Position numbers and translations under genes: made by a program. A stretch of 64,000 bases of DNA, taken from Seonamhaeicola maritimus (GTDB lineage Bacteria > Bacteroidota > Bacteroidia > Flavobacteriales > Flavobacteriaceae). Location of the stretch: NCBI RefSeq assembly GCF_008056315.1, contig NZ_VRKQ01000010.1, forward strand, positions 1,116,001-1,180,000. The letters run 5' to 3'. Shown in pieces: positions 46,812 to 54,485 of the stretch; positions within the stretch are counted from its first letter, which is position 1, and the number at the start of each line of letters is the position of its first letter. The notes beneath the pieces are model-generated. The model did not search any database, was not told the DNA's origin, and was given only the letters and a program-made list of their open reading frames with translations.

Positions 46812-46845
46812 AAAGCCGTTATCAAATTGATAACGGCTTTTTTTT
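46812..46845 (+). terminator. Rho-independent terminator after the second TonB gene
   Basis: A 12-bp stem (46812-46823 with 46829-46840) around aaatt is followed by further T residues. Confidence 0.9.
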
Positions 46846-46907
46846 ATGCCTGCTTTATTGATAAATATATTATCTTTCAATTTTAAATCAAATCTCCAAT
46901 TTTGTTC

Positions 46908-49007
46908 ATGAAAAGATTCATTGTTCTATGCCTGCTTTTAGTTCAATATTATGGCTATTCACAAGACAAATTTTTAAATGAAAAACCACCAGTTTTTCCA
47001 AACTGCCAAGCGGTTGAAATAGATTCTTTGCAGCAATGTTTCAATAAAAGTGTGTTTGACCTTATTTATAATAACTATAAAGTGCCTCAAAAAGTCTATG
47101 ATGAAAATTATAAAGGTGATGTAGTAGTTCTTTTTGAAGTTGATACCACCGGTACATTTAAGGTAGTATATATTGATGCTATATACAATGAATTAAAAAA
47201 TGAAACAAAACGTGTATTTGGTGCTTTTCCAAAAATTACACCGGCAACATATAATGGAAGAACAACGTATAAGCAGTATTCTATTTCTATTAGAGTTCCT
47301 TTAGTTAAATATGTTGAACCTAGTCATGATATAAATGTAACCAATGGTTTATCAAAATTAGAGGAAGCAGCCAAAAAGGAATTTGATAGTATTAAAAGCA
47401 GCTTAGAGTCTTATACTAACCAACGATTTTCAAGTGAGTTAAACATCCAATTCACGCATAGTGATTATAACCGATTTGATAGGTCAATGAATCTTATAGG
47501 AACTAATAGTCACACAGCATCAAAGCCATTTTTATATAGTGAAGTTTCGAAGTACTATGATTTTGAGGAAGAAGATAAGAAGCTACAAAAAAAGAAAGAA
47601 AGTTGGGCTGGAAAAAAACTATGTAATGATCATTTACTACAATTACGAGGAAAAGATTATTGGTTTACTATTGATCCTATTTTCGATTTGCAAGTTGGAA
47701 AGGATACAGATGCAGATTTTAGTTCAACATATAACAATACCCGCGGTTTTGTTGTACAAGGAGGTTTGGGTAAAAAGTTTAATTTTTATTCTGCAGTTTT
47801 TGAAAGCCAAGGTCGGTTTGCAGATTATGTGAACAGATATTCTGAAAGTTTGAAGGCTTTTGGTCCAGACCCTGCTATTATCCCGGGGAGAGGTATTGCG
47901 AAACGTTTTAAAACAGATTCTTATGATTATCCCGTGGCCGAGGCGTATTTATCATATTCGCCGGCGGAGTTTTTAAATATTCAATTTGGGCATGGCAAGA
48001 ATTTTATAGGAGATGGTTATCGCTCGCTATTATTGAGTGATGTTACTAGTCCGCACCCATTTCTGAAATTAAACACAAAATTCTGGAAATTAAAGTATAC
48101 CAATACCTTTATGTGGATGAAAGATGTAAGGGATGAGGTGGTTGAAGACAAAGCTTTTTTAACCAAGTATGTAGCCAATCATTATTTAAGTTGGAATGTG
48201 TCTAAACGATTTAATTTAGGTTTGTTTGAGTCTGTACTTTGGACTAATAGTAATGACAGAGGTTTTGATATTAATTATTTGAATCCAATAATTTTCTATA
48301 GAGCCATTGAGTTTGAAACTGGTCAAGGAGCTGGAAACGCCTTACTGGGTGCTACTGCAAAATATAAGTTTAGTGATGATGTTAATGCTTATGGTCAGTT
48401 TATATTAGATGAATTCTCATTAAGCGATATCAAAGGAGGAGAAAAAAGCTGGAAGAATAAGTATGGCTATCAATTGGGACTTAAATATTACAATGCTTTT
48501 AAGGTTGATAATTTGTTTTTACAGTTAGAATACAATAGAATCCGTCCTTATACCTATTCACATAATACGATTGTTTTAAATTACGGACATAACAATCAGC
48601 CTTTAGCGCATTTATGGGGAGCAAATTTTTCTGAATTAATATTAATTGGGAGATACCGCTTAAATAGATGGTTTGCTGACGCCAAATTTATTTTTGGTAA
48701 CAGAGGATTTGATTATAACAATGGTACAGATAATTTCAGCTACGGAGGAGATATTTATAGAGATTACAATGACCGTCCGTTTGATACTGGGGTAGAGATT
48801 AATCAAGGTATAAAAACCAAATCGTTTTACGGGAATTTGCAAGCAGGTTACGTGGTTAATCCAGCGTCAAATTTGAAGTTATTTACAGATATAACCATTA
48901 GAAATTTTGATCCGAATGCCACAACAAGGGAAACCTTCAATAATAATACCGTATGGTTTAATATTGGTTTAAGAACCGATTTGTTTAATTGGTATTTTGA
49001 TAATTAA
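46908..49007 (+). CDS. RemB-like gliding motility outer-membrane protein with N-terminal TonB_C-like domain
   Basis: This 699-residue outer-membrane protein starts at the ATG 46908 (a TTG at 46902 is in frame). A signal peptide (1-19) is followed by a domain of about 125 residues that resembles the C-terminal domain of the two TonB genes just upstream (PVFPNCQ...C with C33 and C44, VVLFEVDTTGTFKVVYIDA). From about 200 on it resembles capsule-assembly/Wzi-type barrels (LNIQFGHGKNFIGDGYRSLLLS, FLTKYVANHYLSW). In Flavobacterium johnsoniae I recall remB, a gliding-related gene, located a few genes after sprA; the order here (sprA, gcvH, vanZ, tonB, tonB, this gene) agrees. The name RemB therefore rests on size, fold and position. 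Its biochemical role is unknown. Confidence 0.78.
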   Translation: MKRFIVLCLLLVQYYGYSQDKFLNEKPPVFPNCQAVEIDSLQQCFNKSVFDLIYNNYKVPQKVYDENYKGDVVVLFEVDTTGTFKVVYIDAIYNELKNETKRVFGAFPKITPATYNGRTTYKQYSISIRVPLVKYVEPSHDINVTNGLSKLEEAAKKEFDSIKSSLESYTNQRFSSELNIQFTHSDYNRFDRSMNLIGTNSHTASKPFLYSEVSKYYDFEEEDKKLQKKKESWAGKKLCNDHLLQLRGKDYWFTIDPIFDLQVGKDTDADFSSTYNNTRGFVVQGGLGKKFNFYSAVFESQGRFADYVNRYSESLKAFGPDPAIIPGRGIAKRFKTDSYDYPVAEAYLSYSPAEFLNIQFGHGKNFIGDGYRSLLLSDVTSPHPFLKLNTKFWKLKYTNTFMWMKDVRDEVVEDKAFLTKYVANHYLSWNVSKRFNLGLFESVLWTNSNDRGFDINYLNPIIFYRAIEFETGQGAGNALLGATAKYKFSDDVNAYGQFILDEFSLSDIKGGEKSWKNKYGYQLGLKYYNAFKVDNLFLQLEYNRIRPYTYSHNTIVLNYGHNNQPLAHLWGANFSELILIGRYRLNRWFADAKFIFGNRGFDYNNGTDNFSYGGDIYRDYNDRPFDTGVEINQGIKTKSFYGNLQAGYVVNPASNLKLFTDITIRNFDPNATTRETFNNNTVWFNIGLRTDLFNWYFDN

Positions 49008-49100
49008 ACTCAATAGTTATTTCTTGTCTTTTCCGAAAATGATTTTTGTCATAAATATTACATTTTCACTAATGTATATTTATTGAAATATGGAAAGTGT

Positions 49101-49640
49101 ATGGATAAACTTAAAGTTATTAAAAATGCCATAATAATTGGTATTTCACTTTTTATAATATCTGCTAATTCTCAGGAAAAATCAGGAAATTTTAAATTTA
49201 AGGCATTAGATTTTGGGTTGGGCATTTATAACGATTGTCAAGCCACACTTGAAAATGGCTTTAACGGGGATATGGAATTTCAATTTGATATAAATTCAAA
49301 TATACTTTCATTTCAATATAAGTGTGGCATAGGGCTTATTGATAACGGAACGTTATTCAACAATGTATTTGACGTGTTTTTAGAGGTGAATTTGTTGTAC
49401 GGTAGAGAATTATTGATTAGTAAAAAAGTGCTTTGTGGATTCCACTTAGGAGCTGGGTATATACATAGCACGAAGCTTTTCGGAGATGTGAAAAATGCTA
49501 TGGGATTTCCGGTAAGTATTAAGTTGGTTCACGTTATTTTAAAGCAGATTAGTTTGGGAGTTAGCCCGTATGTGAATTTTAATCGGCTTAATAACATCTA
49601 TTCATTAAATCTGTTTTTGAGGGTTAAATTCAATAAGTGA
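49101..49640 (+). CDS. Small secreted beta-barrel-like protein, function unknown
   Basis: This is a 179-residue protein from the ATG at 49101; a TTG at 49083 is in frame but would lengthen the signal peptide oddly. Residues 1-24 are a signal peptide ending ISANSQ. The rest is alternating hydrophobic strands with glycine-rich turns (LGIYNDCQATLENGF, GFHLGAGYIHS) and ends LFLRVKFNK, suggesting a small outer-membrane barrel. I do not recognise a family. The stop codon touches the stop codon of the opposing metallo-hydrolase gene with no base between. It lies 90 bases after the RemB-like gene, so a functional tie is possible but unproven. Confidence 0.65.
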   Translation: MDKLKVIKNAIIIGISLFIISANSQEKSGNFKFKALDFGLGIYNDCQATLENGFNGDMEFQFDINSNILSFQYKCGIGLIDNGTLFNNVFDVFLEVNLLYGRELLISKKVLCGFHLGAGYIHSTKLFGDVKNAMGFPVSIKLVHVILKQISLGVSPYVNFNRLNNIYSLNLFLRVKFNK

Positions 49641-50510
49641 TTATTCTTGTTTTAAACTAGTATAAAAGATTTTTCTAATTCTTTCTGAGGAAATAAAGCA
49701 GCAGTCATAATCTAAATCGTCATAAGTTTTGGTTAAAGATTCATTAGCAATAATTTCTTCCTCAGTTTTACCAGAAGAAATTTCAGTTTGAACATTTTGT
49801 CTTAGGTTTTCCATCATATCTAGAAATGCCAGATATTCCTTTTTATTAGATAAAACACCATGGCCTGGAATTATTTTAGTGTCATCATCAATGACTATTA
49901 GTGTTCTTTTAATAGCGTTTATATAACCTTCAACACTGCCGCCTGATATCAAATCGATATAAGGATAACGTCCGTTAAAGTAGGTGTCTCCAGTGTGCAA
50001 TACATTGCTTTCTGTAAAATAGTATAAAGCATCACCATTGGTATGCGCATTTTCAACGTGAAAAACAAGAATAGTATCTCCGTTAAAGTGAATATTCATC
50101 TTATCATTAAAGGTGATTACAGGTAAATAATCTTCAGATTGTCTTTCGTTAGCTTTAATTCGTTTATAAACATTGTCATGAGCTAAGATATGCGTTCCTA
50201 ACTTTGAAATATTGGCATTACCACCCGTGTGGTCACCATGATGATGGGTGTTGCCTAAAAAAGTAATATCCTTATCACTTAGTTGTTTAATGGCATCAAG
50301 AATTTTTGGGGTTAACCGCCCAAATTGACTATCAATCATAAGCACGCCATCATCGCCAACGGAAACACCAATATTGCCGCCTTGACCTTCTAGCATATAG
50401 ACGTTCTCTGTAAGTTTGGTAGTTTTAATAGTAATCTCTTTACTTTGACTAAATATTGAAAACGAAAAACTGAAGAATATAGAGAAGCAGAGTATTTGAA
50501 AAGATTTCAT
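49641..50510 (-). CDS. Secreted MBL-fold metallo-hydrolase
   Basis: This 289-residue protein has a signal peptide (1-21) and so works in the periplasm or outside. The zinc motif HxHxDH is intact at H89, H91, D93 and H94 (NTHHHGDHTGG). Further likely ligands lie in LHTGDTYF and IIPGHG. The overall pattern (ENVYMLEGQGGNIGVSVGDDGVLMID at the start) is that of the SoxH/quinoprotein-relay-like branch of the metallo-beta-lactamase superfamily rather than a proven beta-lactamase. The gene is on the minus strand, divergent from the oxidase assembly operon and convergent with the small barrel gene. The substrate is unknown; a hydrolase of thioester or lactone type is as likely as an antibiotic-degrading role. 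Confidence 0.85.
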   Translation of the reverse strand: MKSFQILCFSIFFSFSFSIFSQSKEITIKTTKLTENVYMLEGQGGNIGVSVGDDGVLMIDSQFGRLTPKILDAIKQLSDKDITFLGNTHHHGDHTGGNANISKLGTHILAHDNVYKRIKANERQSEDYLPVITFNDKMNIHFNGDTILVFHVENAHTNGDALYYFTESNVLHTGDTYFNGRYPYIDLISGGSVEGYINAIKRTLIVIDDDTKIIPGHGVLSNKKEYLAFLDMMENLRQNVQTEISSGKTEEEIIANESLTKTYDDLDYDCCFISSERIRKIFYTSLKQE

Positions 50511-50590
50511 AATAAATAAAATAAGTTATTCTTTAAAAATACAAAATCTTTCATCGTCAAATGGTGAGTATAAAATTACTTGTAAACCTA

Positions 50591-50620
50591 TTGTCAAAAT
50601 GCTTTAATAGAGTATCTTTG
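50591..50620 (+). promoter_or_regulatory. Consensus promoter of the heme O synthase / oxidase operon
   Basis: TTG (50591-50593), exactly 19 bases, then TATCTTTG (50613-50620), a full match to the flavobacterial pattern. The predicted transcript would start about 17 bases before the TTG start codon at 50644. Confidence 0.75.
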
Positions 50621-50643
50621 CACTCGCAAAACAAAACAGAGCT

Positions 50644-51537
50644 TTGGGTAGGTCAAAATCTTCATTAACAACACCTTCGGTAATTTCAGATTTTAAGGAA
50701 ATTACAAAAATGGGGCTCGCCCTAAGTGTTGTATTTTCATCACTTGCAGGTTATTTATTGGGAGTAGAAACAGTTGATTTCAAAACTCTTATTTTATTAG
50801 CCCTTGGTGGTTATTTTATGGTGGGAGCCTCTAATGCCTATAACCAGATTATAGAAAAAGATCTAGATGCTTTAATGAATCGTACTAAAAACAGACCTAT
50901 TCCAGCAGGAAGAATGTCTGTGACAACCGCATTTATTATAGCCACGGTCTTTACACTTTTAGGAATTATCATTCTATATACCATCAATAAGCAAACAGCT
51001 ATGTTTGGTGCTATTTCTATCTTTTTGTATACCTGTGTATATACGCCTTTAAAGACAAAAACACCATTGGCAGTTTTTGTTGGGGCTATTCCGGGAGCCA
51101 TTCCGTTTATGTTAGGATGGGTAGCAGCCACAGATGATTTTGGTATTGAACCAGGAACCTTGTTTGCGCTACAGTTCTTTTGGCAGTTTCCACATTTTTG
51201 GTCTATTGGTTGGTTTTTATATGAAGATTATAAACGCGGTGGATTTTTTATGTTGCCTACTGGAAAACAAGATAAAGGTACAGCAGTACAAACCATAATG
51301 TATTGTATATGGACTTTAATAGTATCTATTATACCAGTTTTTGGTTTTACAGGAACCTTAAAACTATCAGTAGTAGCTGCTATTCTAGTGGGGCTTTTAG
51401 GTTTAGGTATGGTGTATTATGCTTTTAGGCTATTTAAAATTATGACCGAAAAAGCTGCTAAACAATTAATGCTTGCCAGTGTATCGTATATTACACTGAT
51501 TCAAATAGTATATGTAATTGATAAATTTATCAGATAA
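50644..51537 (+). CDS. ctaB: Heme O synthase (protoheme IX farnesyltransferase)
   Basis: This 297-residue membrane prenyltransferase attaches a farnesyl group to heme b, making heme O, the precursor of heme A for the oxidase. It has about eight or nine helices. The first aspartate-rich site NQIIEKDLDALMNRTKNRPIP lies at about 64-85, and a conserved FFWQFPHFWSIGW block at about 178-190. The start is a TTG at 50644; the promoter match just upstream leaves no room for an earlier start. It leads the operon of oxidase subunits III, III-like and IV and of copper factors. Heme A synthase (CtaA) is not in the window. Confidence 0.95.
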   Translation: MGRSKSSLTTPSVISDFKEITKMGLALSVVFSSLAGYLLGVETVDFKTLILLALGGYFMVGASNAYNQIIEKDLDALMNRTKNRPIPAGRMSVTTAFIIATVFTLLGIIILYTINKQTAMFGAISIFLYTCVYTPLKTKTPLAVFVGAIPGAIPFMLGWVAATDDFGIEPGTLFALQFFWQFPHFWSIGWFLYEDYKRGGFFMLPTGKQDKGTAVQTIMYCIWTLIVSIIPVFGFTGTLKLSVVAAILVGLLGLGMVYYAFRLFKIMTEKAAKQLMLASVSYITLIQIVYVIDKFIR

Positions 51538-51539
51538 CT

Positions 51540-52121
51540 ATGGATTTAACTCAAGGAACACAAGAAGAAAAAAAGGCCAGAGCAAAAAAAATGATGCTTT
51601 GGTTTGGTATTATTTCATTAATCATGTCCTTCATGGGGTGGACGAGTGCTTTTATAGTTAGTAGCTCAAGACCAGATTGGTTAAAGGAGTTTCAATTACC
51701 AAATGCTTTTATTATTAGTACCATTATTATTTTGGTAAGTAGTTTTGCTTTTATTTCTGCAAAAAAGGCATTGAAACAAGGAAACAGGGAGAGTACCACA
51801 TTATGGTTAATGATAACACTTGGGTTGGGTATTGTCTTTATTGTTTTTCAATTTATGGGTTTTCAACAAATCATTGATTTAGGATATAATTTTACAGGAC
51901 CAACTAGTAATGTAACCATGTCTTACATCTATTTGATTGCCATGGTGCATATTTTACATGTGGTTGCTGGGTTAATTTGCCTATTAGTAGTAATTTATAA
52001 TCATTTTAAACAGAAGTATGATGCGGCTAACATGCTAGGGTTAGAATTAGCAGCAACTTTTTGGCATTTTATTGATGTACTCTGGGTTTACCTCTTCCTC
52101 TTTTTGTATTTTGTTAGATAG
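51540..52121 (+). CDS. Cytochrome c oxidase subunit III family protein (short form)
   Basis: This 193-residue membrane protein of five helices belongs to the heme-copper oxidase subunit III family: MLWFGIISLIMSFMGWTSAFI at the start and the closing block ELAATFWHFIDVLWVYLFLFLYF, where the WHF/D/W pattern is diagnostic. It starts 2 bases after ctaB. The long subunit III follows at 52273. Having two subunit III-like genes side by side is usual in Bacteroidota operons; one may be the structural subunit and the other an assembly or alternative part. Five helices rather than seven match the short bacterial type. Confidence 0.92.
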   Translation: MDLTQGTQEEKKARAKKMMLWFGIISLIMSFMGWTSAFIVSSSRPDWLKEFQLPNAFIISTIIILVSSFAFISAKKALKQGNRESTTLWLMITLGLGIVFIVFQFMGFQQIIDLGYNFTGPTSNVTMSYIYLIAMVHILHVVAGLICLLVVIYNHFKQKYDAANMLGLELAATFWHFIDVLWVYLFLFLYFVR

Positions 52122-52212
52122 TATCCTTTTTTAATACAAATTAGTATTAATTTAACTAGGAATATTAAGGTAAACTGATATAAATCATAGTTTAAAATTT
52201 ACAGGTGTATAT

Positions 52213-52242
52213 TTCGTCAGATAAATAAAATGATTATTTTTG
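52213..52242 (+). promoter_or_regulatory. Candidate internal promoter before the long subunit III gene
   Basis: TTC (52213-52215), 19 bases, then TATTTTTG (52235-52242). Only the last base of the -33 TTG differs from consensus. It lies in a 151-base gap within the oxidase operon. Confidence 0.55.
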
Positions 52243-52272
52243 TGCAACTTTTTTAAATAACAACCATTATAT

Positions 52273-53256
52273 ATGAGTACTACAGTTGTAAATGCTGATA
52301 CAGAAGGAAAAACTTGGGGAGGCGGTAACCAACCGTTAAAAGCAAGTTACGGTAAAATGATGATGTGGTTTTTCATCGTTTCAGATGCATTAACATTTTC
52401 AGGCTTTTTAGCAGCCTATGGATTTTCTAGATTTAAATTTATTGATTCATGGCCAATAGCCGATGAGGTGTTTACTCACTTTCCGTTTTTACACGGGGTA
52501 AATGCACCAATGTACTATGTGGCTTTCATGACATTTGTACTTATTATGTCATCGGTAACTATGGTTTTAGCTGTTGATGCAGGTCATCATTTAAACAAGG
52601 CCAAAGTTACTTTATACATGTTCTTAACCATTATTGGAGGTTTAATATTCGTTGGGTCTCAGGCCTGGGAGTGGAATACTTTCATTAAAGGGGATTATGG
52701 TGCTGTACAAACTAAAGGTGGTAACATATTACAATTTGTTGATACCGAAGGTCACCGTGTAGCGCTTAAAGATTTTGTTGTTGCAGATACGCATAAAGAA
52801 AGAGTTCAAGACGAACGTAAAAGTGGCCTGTGGTTTACTTCTGAAGGAACTTTACCAACTTACACGGTTGAAGAAGTAGTAAATGGTTTAGAAGCTCATG
52901 ATAATGTTTTAGTGAGAACTCAGATAATTAATGAAGAAGGTGAAAAAACAGTTTTGTCTAGAGCCGAATCATTAAGACAAATAAAAGAAAACGGGAAATT
53001 AGTTGTTGAAGGAGCAAATCTACATGTAAATGAATATGGTTCTCCATTATTCGCAGACTTCTTTTTCTTTATTACAGGTTTCCACGGTTTCCACGTATTT
53101 TCTGGTGTACTTATTAATATCATCATTTTCTTTAATGTAGTATTAGGAACATACGAAAGACGTAAGAGTTACGAAATGGTTGAGAAAGTGGGATTATACT
53201 GGCACTTTGTAGATTTAGTTTGGGTATTTGTATTTACATTCTTCTACCTAGTTTAA
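52273..53256 (+). CDS. Cytochrome c oxidase subunit III with large soluble insert
   Basis: This 327-residue subunit III has its helices at about 28-52, 78-102, 112-132, 258-290 and 305-327. The core motifs FFFFITGFHGFHVFSG and VGLYWHFVDLVWVFVFTFFYL are intact. Between residues 138 and 255 sits a charged insert of about 115 residues with no hydrophobic segment (DTEGHRVALKDFVVAD, EEGEKTVLSRAESLRQ), absent from the neighbouring short subunit III. By helix order the insert lies between the third and fourth segments. It may cover the oxidase surface or bind a partner; that is inference. Long subunit III proteins of this sort occur in other Bacteroidota, as far as I recall. An internal promoter-like site precedes the gene. 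Confidence 0.92.
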   Translation: MSTTVVNADTEGKTWGGGNQPLKASYGKMMMWFFIVSDALTFSGFLAAYGFSRFKFIDSWPIADEVFTHFPFLHGVNAPMYYVAFMTFVLIMSSVTMVLAVDAGHHLNKAKVTLYMFLTIIGGLIFVGSQAWEWNTFIKGDYGAVQTKGGNILQFVDTEGHRVALKDFVVADTHKERVQDERKSGLWFTSEGTLPTYTVEEVVNGLEAHDNVLVRTQIINEEGEKTVLSRAESLRQIKENGKLVVEGANLHVNEYGSPLFADFFFFITGFHGFHVFSGVLINIIIFFNVVLGTYERRKSYEMVEKVGLYWHFVDLVWVFVFTFFYLV

Positions 53257-53280
53257 TTCAAAAAACAGATTTAAAAAGAC

Positions 53281-53661
53281 ATGGCACACGCACATAATTT
53301 AGCAATATTAAGAGGTCTAATAAAATTTAAGTCAAATACTCAGAAAATCTGGGGGGTTTTGATATTACTATCTATAGTAACTACTGTTGAGGTTGCTTTG
53401 GGTATTGTAAAACCAAGTTGGTCATTGGCACCAGTTTTAGGAATGAAACTTTTAAACTGGATTTTTATCATCCTTACCATAGTTAAAGCGTATTACATTA
53501 CTTGGGATTTCATGCACATGCGTGATGAAACTAAAGGTTTAAGGCGCGCTGTTGTTTGGACTGCAATTTTCTTAATCCTTTATTTAATATTCATTTTATT
53601 ACAAGAAGGAGGATACGTTTTTGACGTTTATAAAGACGGTTTTATTAAAAGAGATTTCTAA
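53281..53661 (+). CDS. Cytochrome c oxidase subunit IV family protein
   Basis: This 126-residue membrane protein of three helices (about 22-40, 50-70 and 88-108) carries the pattern YITWDFMHMRDETKGLRRAV found in bacterial subunit IV / prokaryotic COX4 families. It closes the block of structural oxidase genes and is followed by a hairpin terminator. Subunit IV stabilises the oxidase complex and has no cofactor of its own. Spacing to the long subunit III gene is 24 bases, which supports co-transcription. Confidence 0.9.
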   Translation: MAHAHNLAILRGLIKFKSNTQKIWGVLILLSIVTTVEVALGIVKPSWSLAPVLGMKLLNWIFIILTIVKAYYITWDFMHMRDETKGLRRAVVWTAIFLILYLIFILLQEGGYVFDVYKDGFIKRDF

Positions 53662-53690
53662 ACAGAGTTAATCTGTTAAAATATAGTATA

Positions 53691-53721
53691 AAAGGTGGTT
53701 TATAAGAACCACCTTTTTTAT
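53691..53721 (+). terminator. Terminator after oxidase subunit IV
   Basis: A 10-bp perfect stem AAAGGTGGTT/AACCACCTTT (53691-53700 with 53707-53716) has a 6-base loop and three further T. Downstream genes may be reached by read-through. Confidence 0.85.
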
Positions 53722-53762
53722 TTTTGCATAATCTATTTAAAGACTTAATAAACAAATATTTA

Positions 53763-54485
53763 ATGGATATAAAGAAAGTTGGTAGGTATACTATTTTAGG
53801 GATTTTGTTCTTTCTTCCTGTGACCTTTTTGTTGCTGTTGTATCCCGCTACGCACAATTACAATCCCCTAGATATTGTGAATGAAGACGTAATAGAATTA
53901 AAAGCTTTCTCGTCTAATACAGGAACACCAATTTCATTAGAAGAGAATATAACTGTTTTGGGTTTTTTTGGAATGAATCCCATGGATAAATCTACTGCAG
54001 CCTCTAATTTGAAAGAGTTGGTGTATGATAAGTTTAAAGGATTTAAAAAGTTTCAGGTGGTTATAGTAGTACCTGAAGGAACGGAAGAAGTTGCTGAGAC
54101 CCTTAAAGAAGAGATTAGTCAATATGAAGATTTAAGATTTTGGCATTTTGTTTTTGGAAGTCCTGAGAATATCAAGAAATTATATAGAAGTATTAGAGTA
54201 GTGCCCACTTTAGATAACGCATTGGCAACAGATGATGTTTTTATCATAGACAAAGAACTAAACCAGCGTGGTAGAATAGATGACAGGTCTGATAACGATA
54301 TTGAAAAAGATAGACCGGTTTATGGATTGAACGCCTATAATTGTATTGAAGTAGCAACTATTAAAAATAAGATGAGTGAAGATATGCGTATATTATTTAC
54401 GGAGTATAGGCAGAAAAGGAAAGGTGAGTTTAATACTGACATAAGGCGAGCTAACGACTTAAAAAATACAGATGAAGAAAACTAA
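53763..54485 (+). CDS. Membrane-anchored SCO/thioredoxin-like protein lacking metal ligands
   Basis: This 240-residue protein starts at the ATG 53763; the frame is open to 53724, but that part overlaps the terminator region and has no family look. One membrane anchor (about 10-27) is followed by a soluble domain whose order of elements mirrors the SCO protein next door. The strand VLGFFGMNPM lies where SCO has FFTTCPTIC, and TDDVFIIDKELNQRGR lies where SCO has HSGNFALIDKNGFIR. The two copper-binding cysteines and the distal histidine are all missing; the only cysteine is in NAYNCIEV. Comparable proteins occur in this position in other Flavobacteriia oxidase operons, I believe, without known function. 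It overlaps the SCO gene by 14 bases, suggesting coupled translation. Confidence 0.7.
   Translation: MDIKKVGRYTILGILFFLPVTFLLLLYPATHNYNPLDIVNEDVIELKAFSSNTGTPISLEENITVLGFFGMNPMDKSTAASNLKELVYDKFKGFKKFQVVIVVPEGTEEVAETLKEEISQYEDLRFWHFVFGSPENIKKLYRSIRVVPTLDNALATDDVFIIDKELNQRGRIDDRSDNDIEKDRPVYGLNAYNCIEVATIKNKMSEDMRILFTEYRQKRKGEFNTDIRRANDLKNTDEEN

Noticed and set aside
49641-50510. Antibiotic-resistance beta-lactamase
   Set aside because: The zinc motif is shared by the whole superfamily and the sequence looks more like the SoxH/quinoprotein-relay branch, so resistance is not claimed.
51540-53256. Possible tandem duplication or assembly error giving two subunit III genes
   Set aside because: The two proteins are strongly diverged and differ in length, so they are separate genes rather than an artefact.
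53724-53762. N-terminal extension of the SCO-like gene
   Set aside because: It begins right next to the terminator and has no family resemblance; the ATG at 53763 precedes the membrane anchor directly.
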